NCBI GenBank assembly: GCA_913009695.1 | Contig: CAJVWV010000008.1 | Location: 1-42,643, forward strand | Source: an uncultured bacterium | Lineage (GTDB): Bacteria; Patescibacteriota; Patescibacteriia; Patescibacteriales; SZUA-104 | DNA length: 42,643 nt | Direction: 5' to 3' | Shown: positions 15,049 to 21,826 of the stretch, one piece after another | Layout: the number at the start of each line of letters is the position of its first letter | How positions within the stretch are numbered: position 1 is the stretch's first letter | The notes under the pieces: generated by a model | Database searches by the model: none | What the model was told of the DNA's origin: nothing | The model's input: the letters and a program-made list of their open reading frames with translations, nothing else | Position numbers and translations under genes: made by a program

Positions 15049-17028
15049 TTATATTTTTTTAATTTCTTTTTTCAGTTTATAAAGCTGTAATATGTCATCC
15101 ACCTCTATAACCGGCTCCCCTTCATATTTAATACCACATTCTTGTCCGACTTCAGCTAATTTTACGTCTTGCATACCCGCCTGTAGGCTGGTCATTTTCC
15201 CCTGAGCAATAATTTCTTTATCGCGTATAACTTCAATCATGGCATCTTCTTCAATATCGTCATCCATAACTTTTCCGCCAACGATTTGAGCCTTTGGTTC
15301 AGTTCTAAATATTCCAGCCACTTTTATTCTTCCCATGTCAACACGTTTAAGCTCAGCCTCTACTAATCCCTGCATCTGATCTTTAATATCATTAATCAGA
15401 TCGTAAATAACGGTATAAAGTTTAATTTTTACATTTTTATCACGAGCAAGCTCTTCTATTTGCGGTGGCGTCTTTACGTTAAATCCTAGAATTTGCGCGC
15501 CGGTAGCTTCCGCTCGATTTATATTCCCTTCCGCAATATTTCCTAGACCTTTCTGAATTATTTTAACTTTTATATCTTCCGTATTAATTTTTTCTAATGA
15601 TTCTTCAATAGCTTCGGCCGAACCTAAAACGTCACTCTTTATTATTAAATTAATTTTCTTTATTTTATCATCTTCCTCTTCGGTTTTTTGAGCTACTTCC
15701 TGTCTTGGAGCGTTTCTTTTCATTATTTTTGCTTTTATATTCTCTCCTTCTCCAACCTCTAAAATATCCCCGACACGAGGAGTCACTTTAAGCCCAATAA
15801 TTTTTACCGGAGTTGATGGCGGCGCAGCCTTTATAGGCTCTCCTTTATAATTTTTAAGAGAACGCGCTTTGCCAAAAGCTTGTTTATTAAAAGAAAGTTG
15901 ATCGCCCACTTTTAAAGTACCATTCTGAATTAAAATAGTCGCTACCGGCCCTTCGCCTTTATCAACGTGCGACTCAACAACAGTTCCCATGGCTATTGCC
16001 TCGGGATTAGCCCTCATACTTTTAGCATCTAAATCGGCCGTTAATAAAACCATATCTAATAATTCTTCAATGCCGGTTCCCGCTTTGGCCGATATCGGCG
16101 CGCAAATAATTTTACCTCCCCAGTCTTCCGGTGTTATTCCTAGTTGACTAGATAATTCCTGTTTTGTTTTATCAATATTAGCTCCTTCTTTATCAATTTT
16201 ATTGATTGCTACAATATAAGGAACTTTCGCCGCTTTTATTATGTTATGCGCTTCAATAGTTTGCGGTTTTACCCCATCGTCAGCCGCTACCACTAAAATA
16301 GCGATATCGGCTACTTTAGCGCCCCTACTGCGCATAGCCGTAAAGGCTTCGTGCCCAGGAGTATCAATAAAAGTTATACTTTTTTCTTTTCTTTTAACTT
16401 GATAGGCTCCTATATGTTGAGTTATTCCTCCCGCTTCGCCGGCTACGACATCGGTCTCTCTTATGGCGTCCAATAGTTTAGTTTTTCCATGGTCAACATG
16501 CCCCATAATTACGATAACCGGAGGCCTAGACTGTAAATTACTTTCTTCTTCTTTTCCTAAAGCTTCTTTTAATTTATTTTTTTCTTCGCCAGCTGGCGAA
16601 TCGTCAGTGTTTTTGTCCAATTTTACGTCAAGATTAAGATCGGAGCCAACAATAGAAGCCGTTTCAAAATCTATGGTTTCATTCATAGAAGCAAAAATTC
16701 CATTTTTCATAAGTTCAGACAAAACTTTACTAACCGGCAATCCGGCTAAATCGGCAAAATTCCTTACAATTATAAAATTAGGTATTTTAATTTCTTTTTT
16801 CGGAGCGTCTCCGTCTTCCTTCGCCTGCGCCGTAGCCTCTTCCTCTTCTTTTCTTTTTTTCTCTTCAAACTGTTTAATTAATACTGGCCATTCTTTAATT
16901 ATTTTTTTCGCGGTTTTATTATCTACTTTAATAGCGCGTTGCCCAATATGAAAACCGACCTGCGGTAAAGTATCGCGCAGTTCTTGCGGTGTAATTCTTA
17001 AAATTCTTGCTAGTTCAGTTAAATTCAT
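15049..17028 (-). CDS. infB: Translation initiation factor IF-2
   Basis: A 659-aa IF-2 from the preferred ATG at 17026-17028 ([19 protein letters not shown]); the track extends 14 codons further (MSSVLNLFKLSINT), which looks less like the family. An N-terminal IF2-type module and a Lys/Glu-rich linker come first. The GTPase domain has [18 protein letters not shown], the switch [27 protein letters not shown] and NKIDKEG. After that come domain II ([20 protein letters not shown]), the domain with [15 protein letters not shown], and the C-terminal fMet-tRNA-binding domain ([17 protein letters not shown]). It is on the short side, as usual for CPR. It brings initiator tRNA to the 30S subunit. Confidence 0.97.
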   Translation of the reverse strand: MNLTELARILRITPQELRDTLPQVGFHIGQRAIKVDNKTAKKIIKEWPVLIKQFEEKKRKEEEEATAQAKEDGDAPKKEIKIPNFIIVRNFADLAGLPVSKVLSELMKNGIFASMNETIDFETASIVGSDLNLDVKLDKNTDDSPAGEEKNKLKEALGKEEESNLQSRPPVIVIMGHVDHGKTKLLDAIRETDVVAGEAGGITQHIGAYQVKRKEKSITFIDTPGHEAFTAMRSRGAKVADIAILVVAADDGVKPQTIEAHNIIKAAKVPYIVAINKIDKEGANIDKTKQELSSQLGITPEDWGGKIICAPISAKAGTGIEELLDMVLLTADLDAKSMRANPEAIAMGTVVESHVDKGEGPVATILIQNGTLKVGDQLSFNKQAFGKARSLKNYKGEPIKAAPPSTPVKIIGLKVTPRVGDILEVGEGENIKAKIMKRNAPRQEVAQKTEEEDDKIKKINLIIKSDVLGSAEAIEESLEKINTEDIKVKIIQKGLGNIAEGNINRAEATGAQILGFNVKTPPQIEELARDKNVKIKLYTVIYDLINDIKDQMQGLVEAELKRVDMGRIKVAGIFRTEPKAQIVGGKVMDDDIEEDAMIEVIRDKEIIAQGKMTSLQAGMQDVKLAEVGQECGIKYEGEPVIEVDDILQLYKLKKEIKKI

Positions 17029-17193
17029 TGTATTAATACTTAGTTTAAATAAATTTAAAACGGAACTCATGGCTCCGTATTTACTTAACTTTACAATAAT
17101 TTTTATAATTAGTCAATTTTTTTATTAAAAAATTTTTAATAATTTTTTTTTCATGTTAACCCCGCTCTTTATAAAAATTAATAAAAAATTAGC

Positions 17194-17222
17194 TTGACAA
17201 AACCAAAAATTTTTGCTACTAT
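17194..17222 (+). promoter_or_regulatory. Near-consensus sigma70-type promoter
   Basis: TTGACA (17194-17199), a 17-bp spacer and TGCTACTAT (an extended -10 ending at 17222). It faces the 105-aa membrane protein gene and is one of the strongest promoters by sequence in the window. The leader is about 70 nt. Confidence 0.8.
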
Positions 17223-17300
17223 GTATGTAGACAGTATAAATTTGTCTTCCAAAAACATGACCCTCCAATAAAGGCGGGACAGGCAAAAATAAAAACAAAA

Positions 17301-17618
17301 ATGCAAAATACAACCAACCTTTCAGCTTATGCTTTTGAGCATGGAAGCTGGAAATATTACAATACTATAAAAAAGAAAGCAATGGAACAGGAGTTCAGTT
17401 GGTCTGGACTTTTAGTTAGTTTGTCCATTGCTTTTTTTGTTGTTTTAGCTTGCGCGCAAGCTTTGAGCATGGTCTATACCGCGATTGAAAGAACAAAGAT
17501 TGAAGAAAAGCCGATTGAGCAAAAAATTTATCAACTGGAAAGCTTTAAGCATCTTAATATTCAAGTTATAGAAAATACAAAATATTTAGAATTAATAAAC
17601 AGTAAGTCTATGGTTTAA
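17301..17618 (+). CDS. Small single-pass membrane protein of unknown function
   Basis: A 105-aa protein that I do not recognise. The N-terminal 35 residues are polar and aromatic (MQNTTNLSAYAFEHGSWKYY), with one strong membrane helix at about residues 35-58 (SGLLVSLSIAFFVVLACAQA). The rest is charged (ERTKIEEKPIEQKIYQLESF) and likely helical. Its own consensus promoter and the downstream GC-rich hairpin suggest an independently and strongly transcribed gene. Which end faces out is uncertain. Confidence 0.65.
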   Translation: MQNTTNLSAYAFEHGSWKYYNTIKKKAMEQEFSWSGLLVSLSIAFFVVLACAQALSMVYTAIERTKIEEKPIEQKIYQLESFKHLNIQVIENTKYLELINSKSMV

Positions 17619-17720
17619 AATTAAAATATTACGGCCAAGAAATTAACGCCGTAAATTATATAATAAAAAATGTTCTTTTCAAAAGAGGTATAGAATGAAA
17701 GATATTAGAAGAAAAAATTG

Positions 17721-17753
17721 AGCTGTGCCTGTCATTGTTTGGCCGGCACAGCT
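17721..17753 (+). terminator. Hairpin after the small membrane protein gene
   Basis: The stem AGCTGTGCC/GGCACAGCT (9 bp) is followed by a poor T-tract (tctgttctt). It may be a weak terminator or an RNA processing hairpin. A tiny frame (ATG at 17695, 8 codons, with GAGG upstream) precedes it; I do not call it. Confidence 0.5.
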
Positions 17754-17801
17754 TCTGTTCTTAATTTATTATTTTAATAGTAAAGTGAGAATGGAAAAAA
17801 T

Positions 17802-17844
17802 AAAAACGTAGAGACGAAGTAATGCCTCGTCTCTACGTTTTTAT
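17802..17844. terminator. Strong bidirectional terminator before tRNA-Asp
   Basis: AAAAACGTAGAGACGA pairs with TCGTCTCTACGTTTTT around AGTAATGCC, with a U-run on both strands. It ends transcription of both the upstream plus-strand unit and the minus-strand tRNA. Confidence 0.93.
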
Positions 17845-17848
17845 TTTG

Positions 17849-17922
17849 CGGGAGTGAAGGGGCTCGAACCCTCGACCTTCTGCGTGACAGGCAGACGCTC
17901 TAACCAGCTGAGCTACACCCCC
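17849..17922 (-). tRNA. tRNA-Asp (GTC)
   Basis: Reverse-complement acceptor arms GGGGGTG and CACTCCC, D-arm GCTCAGCTGGTTAGAGC, anticodon loop CTGTCAC (anticodon GTC), T-arm GAGGGTTCGAGCCCC and discriminator G. CCA is not encoded. Confidence 0.97.
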
Positions 17923-18006
17923 AAAACAAAAATAGCCGTTTAGGACTATTTAATATAGATACTAACAGATTTATTATATTTAGTCAATAATATTTGGTTA
18001 ATCTCC

Positions 18007-18041
18007 CAATGCCCCCCCCTCAAGGGTAGGGGGGGGCATTG
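18007..18041. repeat. C-run/G-run hairpin
   Basis: CAATGCCCCCCCC is mirrored by GGGGGGGGCATTG with the loop tcaagggta. The right edge overlaps the -35 of the csoR promoter by a few bases, so folding could influence it. It may be a strongly expanded relative of the CCCCCTTTA palindromes. Confidence 0.7.
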
Positions 18042-18067
18042 ACAGCTTATTTGTTTTGCTTTACAAT
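18039..18067 (+). promoter_or_regulatory. csoR / copper operon promoter
   Basis: TTGACA (18039-18044), a 17-bp spacer, and TACAAT (18062-18067). The probable start of transcription falls inside the adjoining operator. Confidence 0.8.
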
Positions 18068-18093
18068 ATACCTATACCCTAGGTATGGGTATA
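18067..18093. promoter_or_regulatory. Probable CsoR operator
   Basis: A pseudo-palindrome with C-tract and G-tract halves (TATACCTATACCCTAGGTAT, then GGGTATA), of the TACCC..GGGTA kind bound by CsoR-family repressors. It overlaps the end of the -10 and the transcription start, so bound apo-repressor would block transcription and Cu(I) would release it. Confidence 0.7.
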
Positions 18094-18103
18094 AATAAAA
18101 ACT

Positions 18104-18376
18104 ATGACGGAAGATGTAAAAAAATCTATTATTAGCTTAAAAAAGGCTCGATCACTTTTAGATAAAATTATTAAAATGACCGAAGAAAAAGAATATTGTA
18201 TAGATATTATGCAGCAGAATATGGCGGCTATCGGACTTCTTAAGTCCGCACATCAAATGCAAATGGAAAATCATCTTAACACCTGCTTTAAAAACGCGAT
18301 GGCCGCTAAAAATGAAAAGTTAAAACAGCAAATGATTGATGAAATTTTAAAGGTCTGCAGTTTATCAAATAAATAA
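18104..18376 (+). CDS. csoR: CsoR-family copper-sensing repressor
   Basis: A 90-aa all-helical protein of the CsoR/RcnR/FrmR (DUF156) family. Cys32, His57 and Cys61 (EYCIDIMQQN; ENHLNTCF) have exactly the C-x24-H-x3-C spacing of the Cu(I) site in CsoR. The family works as a tetramer that lets go of DNA when it binds metal. It lies directly downstream of its own probable operator and heads a plus-strand gene run ending in a copper ATPase. Family members that sense other signals (formaldehyde, nickel, persulfide) use different residues, so copper is the best reading. Confidence 0.9.
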   Translation: MTEDVKKSIISLKKARSLLDKIIKMTEEKEYCIDIMQQNMAAIGLLKSAHQMQMENHLNTCFKNAMAAKNEKLKQQMIDEILKVCSLSNK

Positions 18377-18396
18377 TATTTACGAATATACAAATT

Positions 18397-18774
18397 ATGA
18401 GGAAAATTTTATTACTATTTATAATGTTGTTTATAGGGGGACTGATCGGGTATTTCGTTTTTTATACGCAAAATCCCGCTTTTCAAAAATTAAACGCGGA
18501 AGCAATGCATGACAGAATTGTTAAAGAACGGGATTACGCGATCGGCAAAGCGGTAATGGAGGGGAATTACAGATGTTGCATCAGCCCACCCTGCACGATG
18601 TGCTACGCGGAGGCGAATAAATGGAATAATTTTACGGCCGGCACATGCGCCTGCGATGACTTAATCGCTGAAGGAAAAGAAGCGTGTCCCCAGTGCGAAA
18701 GGGGCTTGAACGAAATCCACGGCGATGACAACACTTTTTGCGATATAGACGCTAAAATTTCAACATGTAATTAA
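18397..18774 (+). CDS. Membrane-anchored Cys-rich protein, unknown function
   Basis: A 125-aa protein with an N-terminal membrane segment (ILLLFIMLFIGGLIGYFVFY) and an exported domain rich in Cys: GNYRCCISPPCTMCYAEANK, then AGTCACDDLIAEG, then ACPQCERGL and a Cys near the end. At least ten Cys in about 70 residues suggest metal binding or disulfide chemistry. I do not recognise a named family. Its position between csoR and a DsbA-like gene suggests a copper-handling or redox role outside the membrane. Confidence 0.7.
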   Translation: MRKILLLFIMLFIGGLIGYFVFYTQNPAFQKLNAEAMHDRIVKERDYAIGKAVMEGNYRCCISPPCTMCYAEANKWNNFTAGTCACDDLIAEGKEACPQCERGLNEIHGDDNTFCDIDAKISTCN

Positions 18775-18835
18775 AAAATAACCTACAAATTACGAATACA
18801 TTACAAATTTACGTAATTCGTAGAAAATAAATTTT

Positions 18836-19555
18836 ATGAACAAAGAAAAAAACAATTTCATTTTAGGCATTGCCGTCGGTATCGCGGCTGTCTCTTTAAT
18901 CGGTTTTATTATGATGTCAGTCGCTTATATCCGGGGAGGCGATTCAAAATCCGCCCAAGACGCGGACTCAAAGCAGGTGAATGTTATTAATCAAAAACCG
19001 ACACCCGCGCCAACGCCGGCTCCAACTCCGGCGGCAGGCAAAATTAATATTAGCGTAGCGGACAATGATCATATAAGAGGAAATAAAAACTCTAAAATTA
19101 CCATTATTGAATTCGCCGATTTTCAATGCCCATATTGCTCCAGATTTCATAATACCATGAAGCAGGTAATGGACGCTTACCCCGATGATGTTCGCTGGGT
19201 CTATAAGCATTTCCCACTGGATTCCATCCATCCTTACGCGCGCAAAGCGGCCGAGGCGGCCGAATGCGCCGGTGAACAAAACAAGTTCTGGGAATACACC
19301 GATAAGCTTTTTGACAACCAAAAAAGCATAAATACGGCATACCTTTCCACGGTGGCAAAAGAACTCAACCTTAATAATTCTCAATTTGAGAGTTGCTTGT
19401 CTTCCGGTAAATACGCGAGCAAAGTTAATAATGATTACAGCCAGGGCAGACAAGCCGGAGTCACCGGCACGCCCGGAAGCGTAATAAACGGTGAGCTAAT
19501 TAAGGGCGCCGTGCCGTTTGAAACGATTAAAGCGAAAATTGAAGCTTTAAAATAA
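18836..19555 (+). CDS. DsbA-like membrane-anchored thiol oxidoreductase
   Basis: A 239-aa protein: one N-terminal membrane helix (about residues 8-31), a Pro/Ala/Thr linker (KPTPAPTPAPTPAAG), then a thioredoxin-fold domain of the DsbA/Thioredoxin_4 type. The active site is C98-P-Y-C101 in EFADFQCPYCSRFH; the cis-Pro loop is GVTGTPGSVING. Further Cys at AECAG and FESCL could form a structural disulfide. It probably forms or shuffles disulfides in exported proteins, with the Cys-rich neighbours as likely clients. It is in the copper gene run, same strand. Confidence 0.92.
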   Translation: MNKEKNNFILGIAVGIAAVSLIGFIMMSVAYIRGGDSKSAQDADSKQVNVINQKPTPAPTPAPTPAAGKINISVADNDHIRGNKNSKITIIEFADFQCPYCSRFHNTMKQVMDAYPDDVRWVYKHFPLDSIHPYARKAAEAAECAGEQNKFWEYTDKLFDNQKSINTAYLSTVAKELNLNNSQFESCLSSGKYASKVNNDYSQGRQAGVTGTPGSVINGELIKGAVPFETIKAKIEALK

Positions 19556-19563
19556 TAATAAAA

Positions 19564-19622
19564 TATAATGCGAATATAATCCCCCAACCCCCTTTATCAA
19601 GTGGGCGATCATTCGCATTATA
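19564..19622. repeat. Nested palindrome: CCCCCTTTA repeat inside a 12-bp inverted repeat
   Basis: The outer arms are TATAATGCGAAT (19564-19575) and ATTCGCATTATA (19611-19622). The interior is a copy of the C-rich palindrome (atcccccaacccccttta, tcaagtgggcg). It looks like a repeat that landed in, or carries, a second inverted repeat. It lies between the DsbA-like and HMA genes. Confidence 0.75.
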
Positions 19623-19632
19623 ATTATAAAGC

Positions 19633-19815
19633 ATGCTTAAAAAAATTAAATTGCAAATCAGCGGCATTCATTGTAAAAGCTGTAAAACATTAATTGAAAC
19701 CGAGATTGATGTTTTGCCCAGGGTAAATACCGTAGAAGTGAACCACACAAACGGCAGGGCGGAGATTGAATTTGACGATGAAAAAATCAAGGAAAAAATT
19801 GAGAGTATAAAATAA
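19633..19815 (+). CDS. HMA-domain copper chaperone (CopZ-like)
   Basis: A 60-aa stand-alone heavy-metal-associated domain. The metal site is GIHCKSC (Cys14, Cys17), the usual GMxCxxC with Ile for Met; the rest (VNTVEVNHTNGRAEIEFDDE) fits the beta-alpha-beta fold. Such proteins carry Cu(I) to the ATPase. It is slightly shorter than most CopZ (about 65-70 aa). It starts 77 bases after the DsbA-like gene and ends 3 bases before the next gene. Confidence 0.88.
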   Translation: MLKKIKLQISGIHCKSCKTLIETEIDVLPRVNTVEVNHTNGRAEIEFDDEKIKEKIESIK

Positions 19816-19818
19816 TAT

Positions 19819-20205
19819 ATGAGAAAAATTGTATTGTTAATACTAATATTTATATCATTGGCGGCGATTATAGCATTGCCGGCTTCTTTGAATATGTGCG
19901 CGCCGGGAGAATGCGATTTCGGCTATGGCGCTTGCGGCGGCGGCGCTTGCGTCGCTAAAAATTTAACCCATCACTTGGACGCCAGAACGCGGCTTTTTGC
20001 CGCTATTATTAATTTTCAAAAAATTATCGTTTCGACCGCCTGTTTAATATTGTTCTTCATCGGCGCAAGATATTTAAAAAATAAAAAACTTGTTATCGCC
20101 GAATTTTACGCGAAACAAAAATTATTTAATTCGCCCGGCATCAAGCTGTTCAGTTATTTTATTAAAGCGTTTTCGCGAGGAGTGCTGCGCCCTAAAATTT
20201 ACTGA
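19819..20205 (+). CDS. Small membrane protein with Gly/Cys-rich exported loop
   Basis: A 128-aa protein with a hydrophobic N-terminal segment (IVLLILIFISLAAIIALPA) and a second one (IIVSTACLILFFIGARYL). Between them is a short Cys/Gly-rich exported loop (MCAPGECDFGYGACGGGACV) with several Cys. The tail is basic and cytosolic. I do not recognise the family. It follows the HMA gene by 3 bases, so it is probably translated from the same message. Confidence 0.65.
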   Translation: MRKIVLLILIFISLAAIIALPASLNMCAPGECDFGYGACGGGACVAKNLTHHLDARTRLFAAIINFQKIIVSTACLILFFIGARYLKNKKLVIAEFYAKQKLFNSPGIKLFSYFIKAFSRGVLRPKIY

Positions 20206-20299
20206 CGATGATTTAATTTATCGGTTTATTAATTTATTAATTTATTTTTTTGAATTACCGGACATTATTTTCCGCGATTCAAATTAGTTCACTAAAAAT

Positions 20300-20953
20300 A
20301 TGTCAGAACATAATATTCAAAAAACACAAAAACAAAGTTTTATTTTCGGATTTGTCGCCGGAGTGGCGATTGTCAGCGTTATTGGACTTGTCATTATGAT
20401 GTCAACCGGATTTCATAATATGGGAATGGAAGAAGATGGCGGCGCAACCGTCGCCAACACGGTGGAAACAGGGAATAGCGTCCAAACCCAAAATTCATCC
20501 GGTTCAATGCAGGAAGTCCTAAAAGAAATCACTCCGACCGGAACTCCTGATTACGGTAAGAAAGCCGGAATCAGCTATGATAAAGTTGAGCAAAGTTTAT
20601 CGGTTTTGCGGGGTTTTGACCAAAGTATAACTTTAAGCGCGAGCCAGCAAAAAAGATATGTTAAAGTCGGCACATCGCCCTTAACCGCCTGTGAATTTTG
20701 CTGCGGAATTAAAGAAGGCGGTTTTGCCAAGGCAAGCGGACAAACCGCCTGTGGCTGTTCCCATAATATCGCTTTTTCCGGCTTAACCAAGTGGCTTATA
20801 AAAAATACCTCGTATACCAACGACCAAATCGTCGCGGAGATAGGACAATGGAAAATCCTATTTTTCCCAAAAGGCGCGGTTGAAAAAGAAATAAAAAAGA
20901 GAGGCATCACTCCCTCCGGCGGCGAGATTCCGTCAATGAAAGGCGGATGCTAA
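20300..20953 (+). CDS. Membrane-anchored protein with CEFCC...CGC motif, unknown
   Basis: A 217-aa protein with an N-terminal membrane helix (FIFGFVAGVAIVSVIGLVIM, much like that of the DsbA-like protein) and a polar linker. The exported domain has LTACEFCCGIKEGGF, then TACGCSHNIAFSGLTKWLIK and YTNDQIVAEIGQWKILFFPK. The clustered Cys and the CSHN motif look like a metal-binding site. The C-terminal end has one more Cys (MKGGC). The tight spacing of Cys, His and Trp suggests a conserved fold, but I cannot name it. It lies in the copper run. Confidence 0.7.
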   Translation: MSEHNIQKTQKQSFIFGFVAGVAIVSVIGLVIMMSTGFHNMGMEEDGGATVANTVETGNSVQTQNSSGSMQEVLKEITPTGTPDYGKKAGISYDKVEQSLSVLRGFDQSITLSASQQKRYVKVGTSPLTACEFCCGIKEGGFAKASGQTACGCSHNIAFSGLTKWLIKNTSYTNDQIVAEIGQWKILFFPKGAVEKEIKKRGITPSGGEIPSMKGGC

Positions 20954-20992
20954 AAAAAGGCGTTAATCGCCGATAACGGAATTAATTAAAAA

Positions 20993-21026
20993 CTGTCCGG
21001 CGGATTCAAGTTTGCCGGACAATTTT
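20993..21026 (+). terminator. Possible terminator or attenuator
   Basis: The 8-bp stem TGTCCGGC/GCCGGACA is followed by ATTTTAAC. A smaller GGCG-ttaat-CGCC hairpin lies at 20959-20971. The T-tract is short, so read-through into the next genes is likely. Confidence 0.45.
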
Positions 21027-21091
21027 AACATTTATTATAAAGAAGTTATTGAAGATCGCATTTTAATAACCGCTTTTAATAAAAATTCAGT

Positions 21092-21565
21092 ATGTTTTGT
21101 TTAATTGCTTTAATTGTGTTTTCCATTATGGGAATTTTTAGCGCCACGCATAGGAAGCTGGCAAAAGAGGCGTTTGACTGCGTTTTCAGAAGAATTACTT
21201 TCAGGCCGTGCAATACCGGTTTTGACCAAAAGGTAAAAGGAAAAATAATCGGAAAACTTCTTGATAAATCGCCAAAATTAGCGCGCGGGATTCATCGTTT
21301 CTGGGAGCAAATTTCATGGGCGCTGGTGATTATATTTTTCGTTTCTATGTTTTTCAGCGTAAGAAGCGCGTATAATTTAGCCGTGTATAAAACCTGCGAT
21401 CCGGAAAATCCGGAAAATTGCATTTTAAGCGGAAAAAAATGTTCCGGTTCCGAACATTGCGAACCGTGCAATTGCGAGGCAGGCGAGGCGAATTGCCAAG
21501 CGCCGGAATATACCGCCTGTGGCGGAGAAGGAAGCTGCGACTGCGACACGAGCTGCGAGAAATAA
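21092..21565 (+). CDS. Two-segment membrane protein with Cys-rich tail, unknown
   Basis: A 157-aa protein. It starts with a membrane segment (MFCLIALIVFSIMGIFSA), then a basic cytosolic stretch with FDCVFRRITFRPCNTGFDQK, and a second membrane segment (ISWALVIIFFVSMFFSV). The exported tail of about 50 residues contains twelve or so Cys (CSGSEHCEPCNCEAGEANCQ, then CGGEGSCDCDTSCEK). The tail looks like a metallothionein-like metal-binding region, but the family is unknown to me. It is the last gene before copA. Confidence 0.68.
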   Translation: MFCLIALIVFSIMGIFSATHRKLAKEAFDCVFRRITFRPCNTGFDQKVKGKIIGKLLDKSPKLARGIHRFWEQISWALVIIFFVSMFFSVRSAYNLAVYKTCDPENPENCILSGKKCSGSEHCEPCNCEAGEANCQAPEYTACGGEGSCDCDTSCEK

Positions 21566-21594
21566 CAAGAAATAAAAAAGGGCGGCCGCAACCA

Positions 21595-21623
21595 GACGGC
21601 TCCGCGCAAAGCGCGGAGCCGTC
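21595..21623. repeat. 13-bp perfect GC-rich hairpin
   Basis: GACGGCTCCGCGC, loop AAA, GCGCGGAGCCGTC. There is no T-run, so it is not a normal terminator. It may reduce read-through into copA or stabilise the 3' end of the upstream message. Confidence 0.7.
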
Positions 21624-21826
21624 AAGGTGAGCCCTAATTTAAAAATTAAATATCAAAAATCAAAATGACCCCGAGCACTCGGAACAAAATTTTTGAAATT
21701 TAATAATTTTGATTTTTGCTTGTCCCGTTTATCACGGGGATATTTACATTTTAATTTATAGAAGGATCTAGACCAGATAAACTACTGTTTTAGATGTCAT
21801 TTATATATTCGCTGCGGCAGAATATT

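Noticed and set aside
16463-16951. 162-aa plus-strand ORF inside infB
   Set aside because: Antisense shadow of the IF-2 linker region; serine/phenylalanine-rich, as expected from the reverse of Lys/Glu codons.
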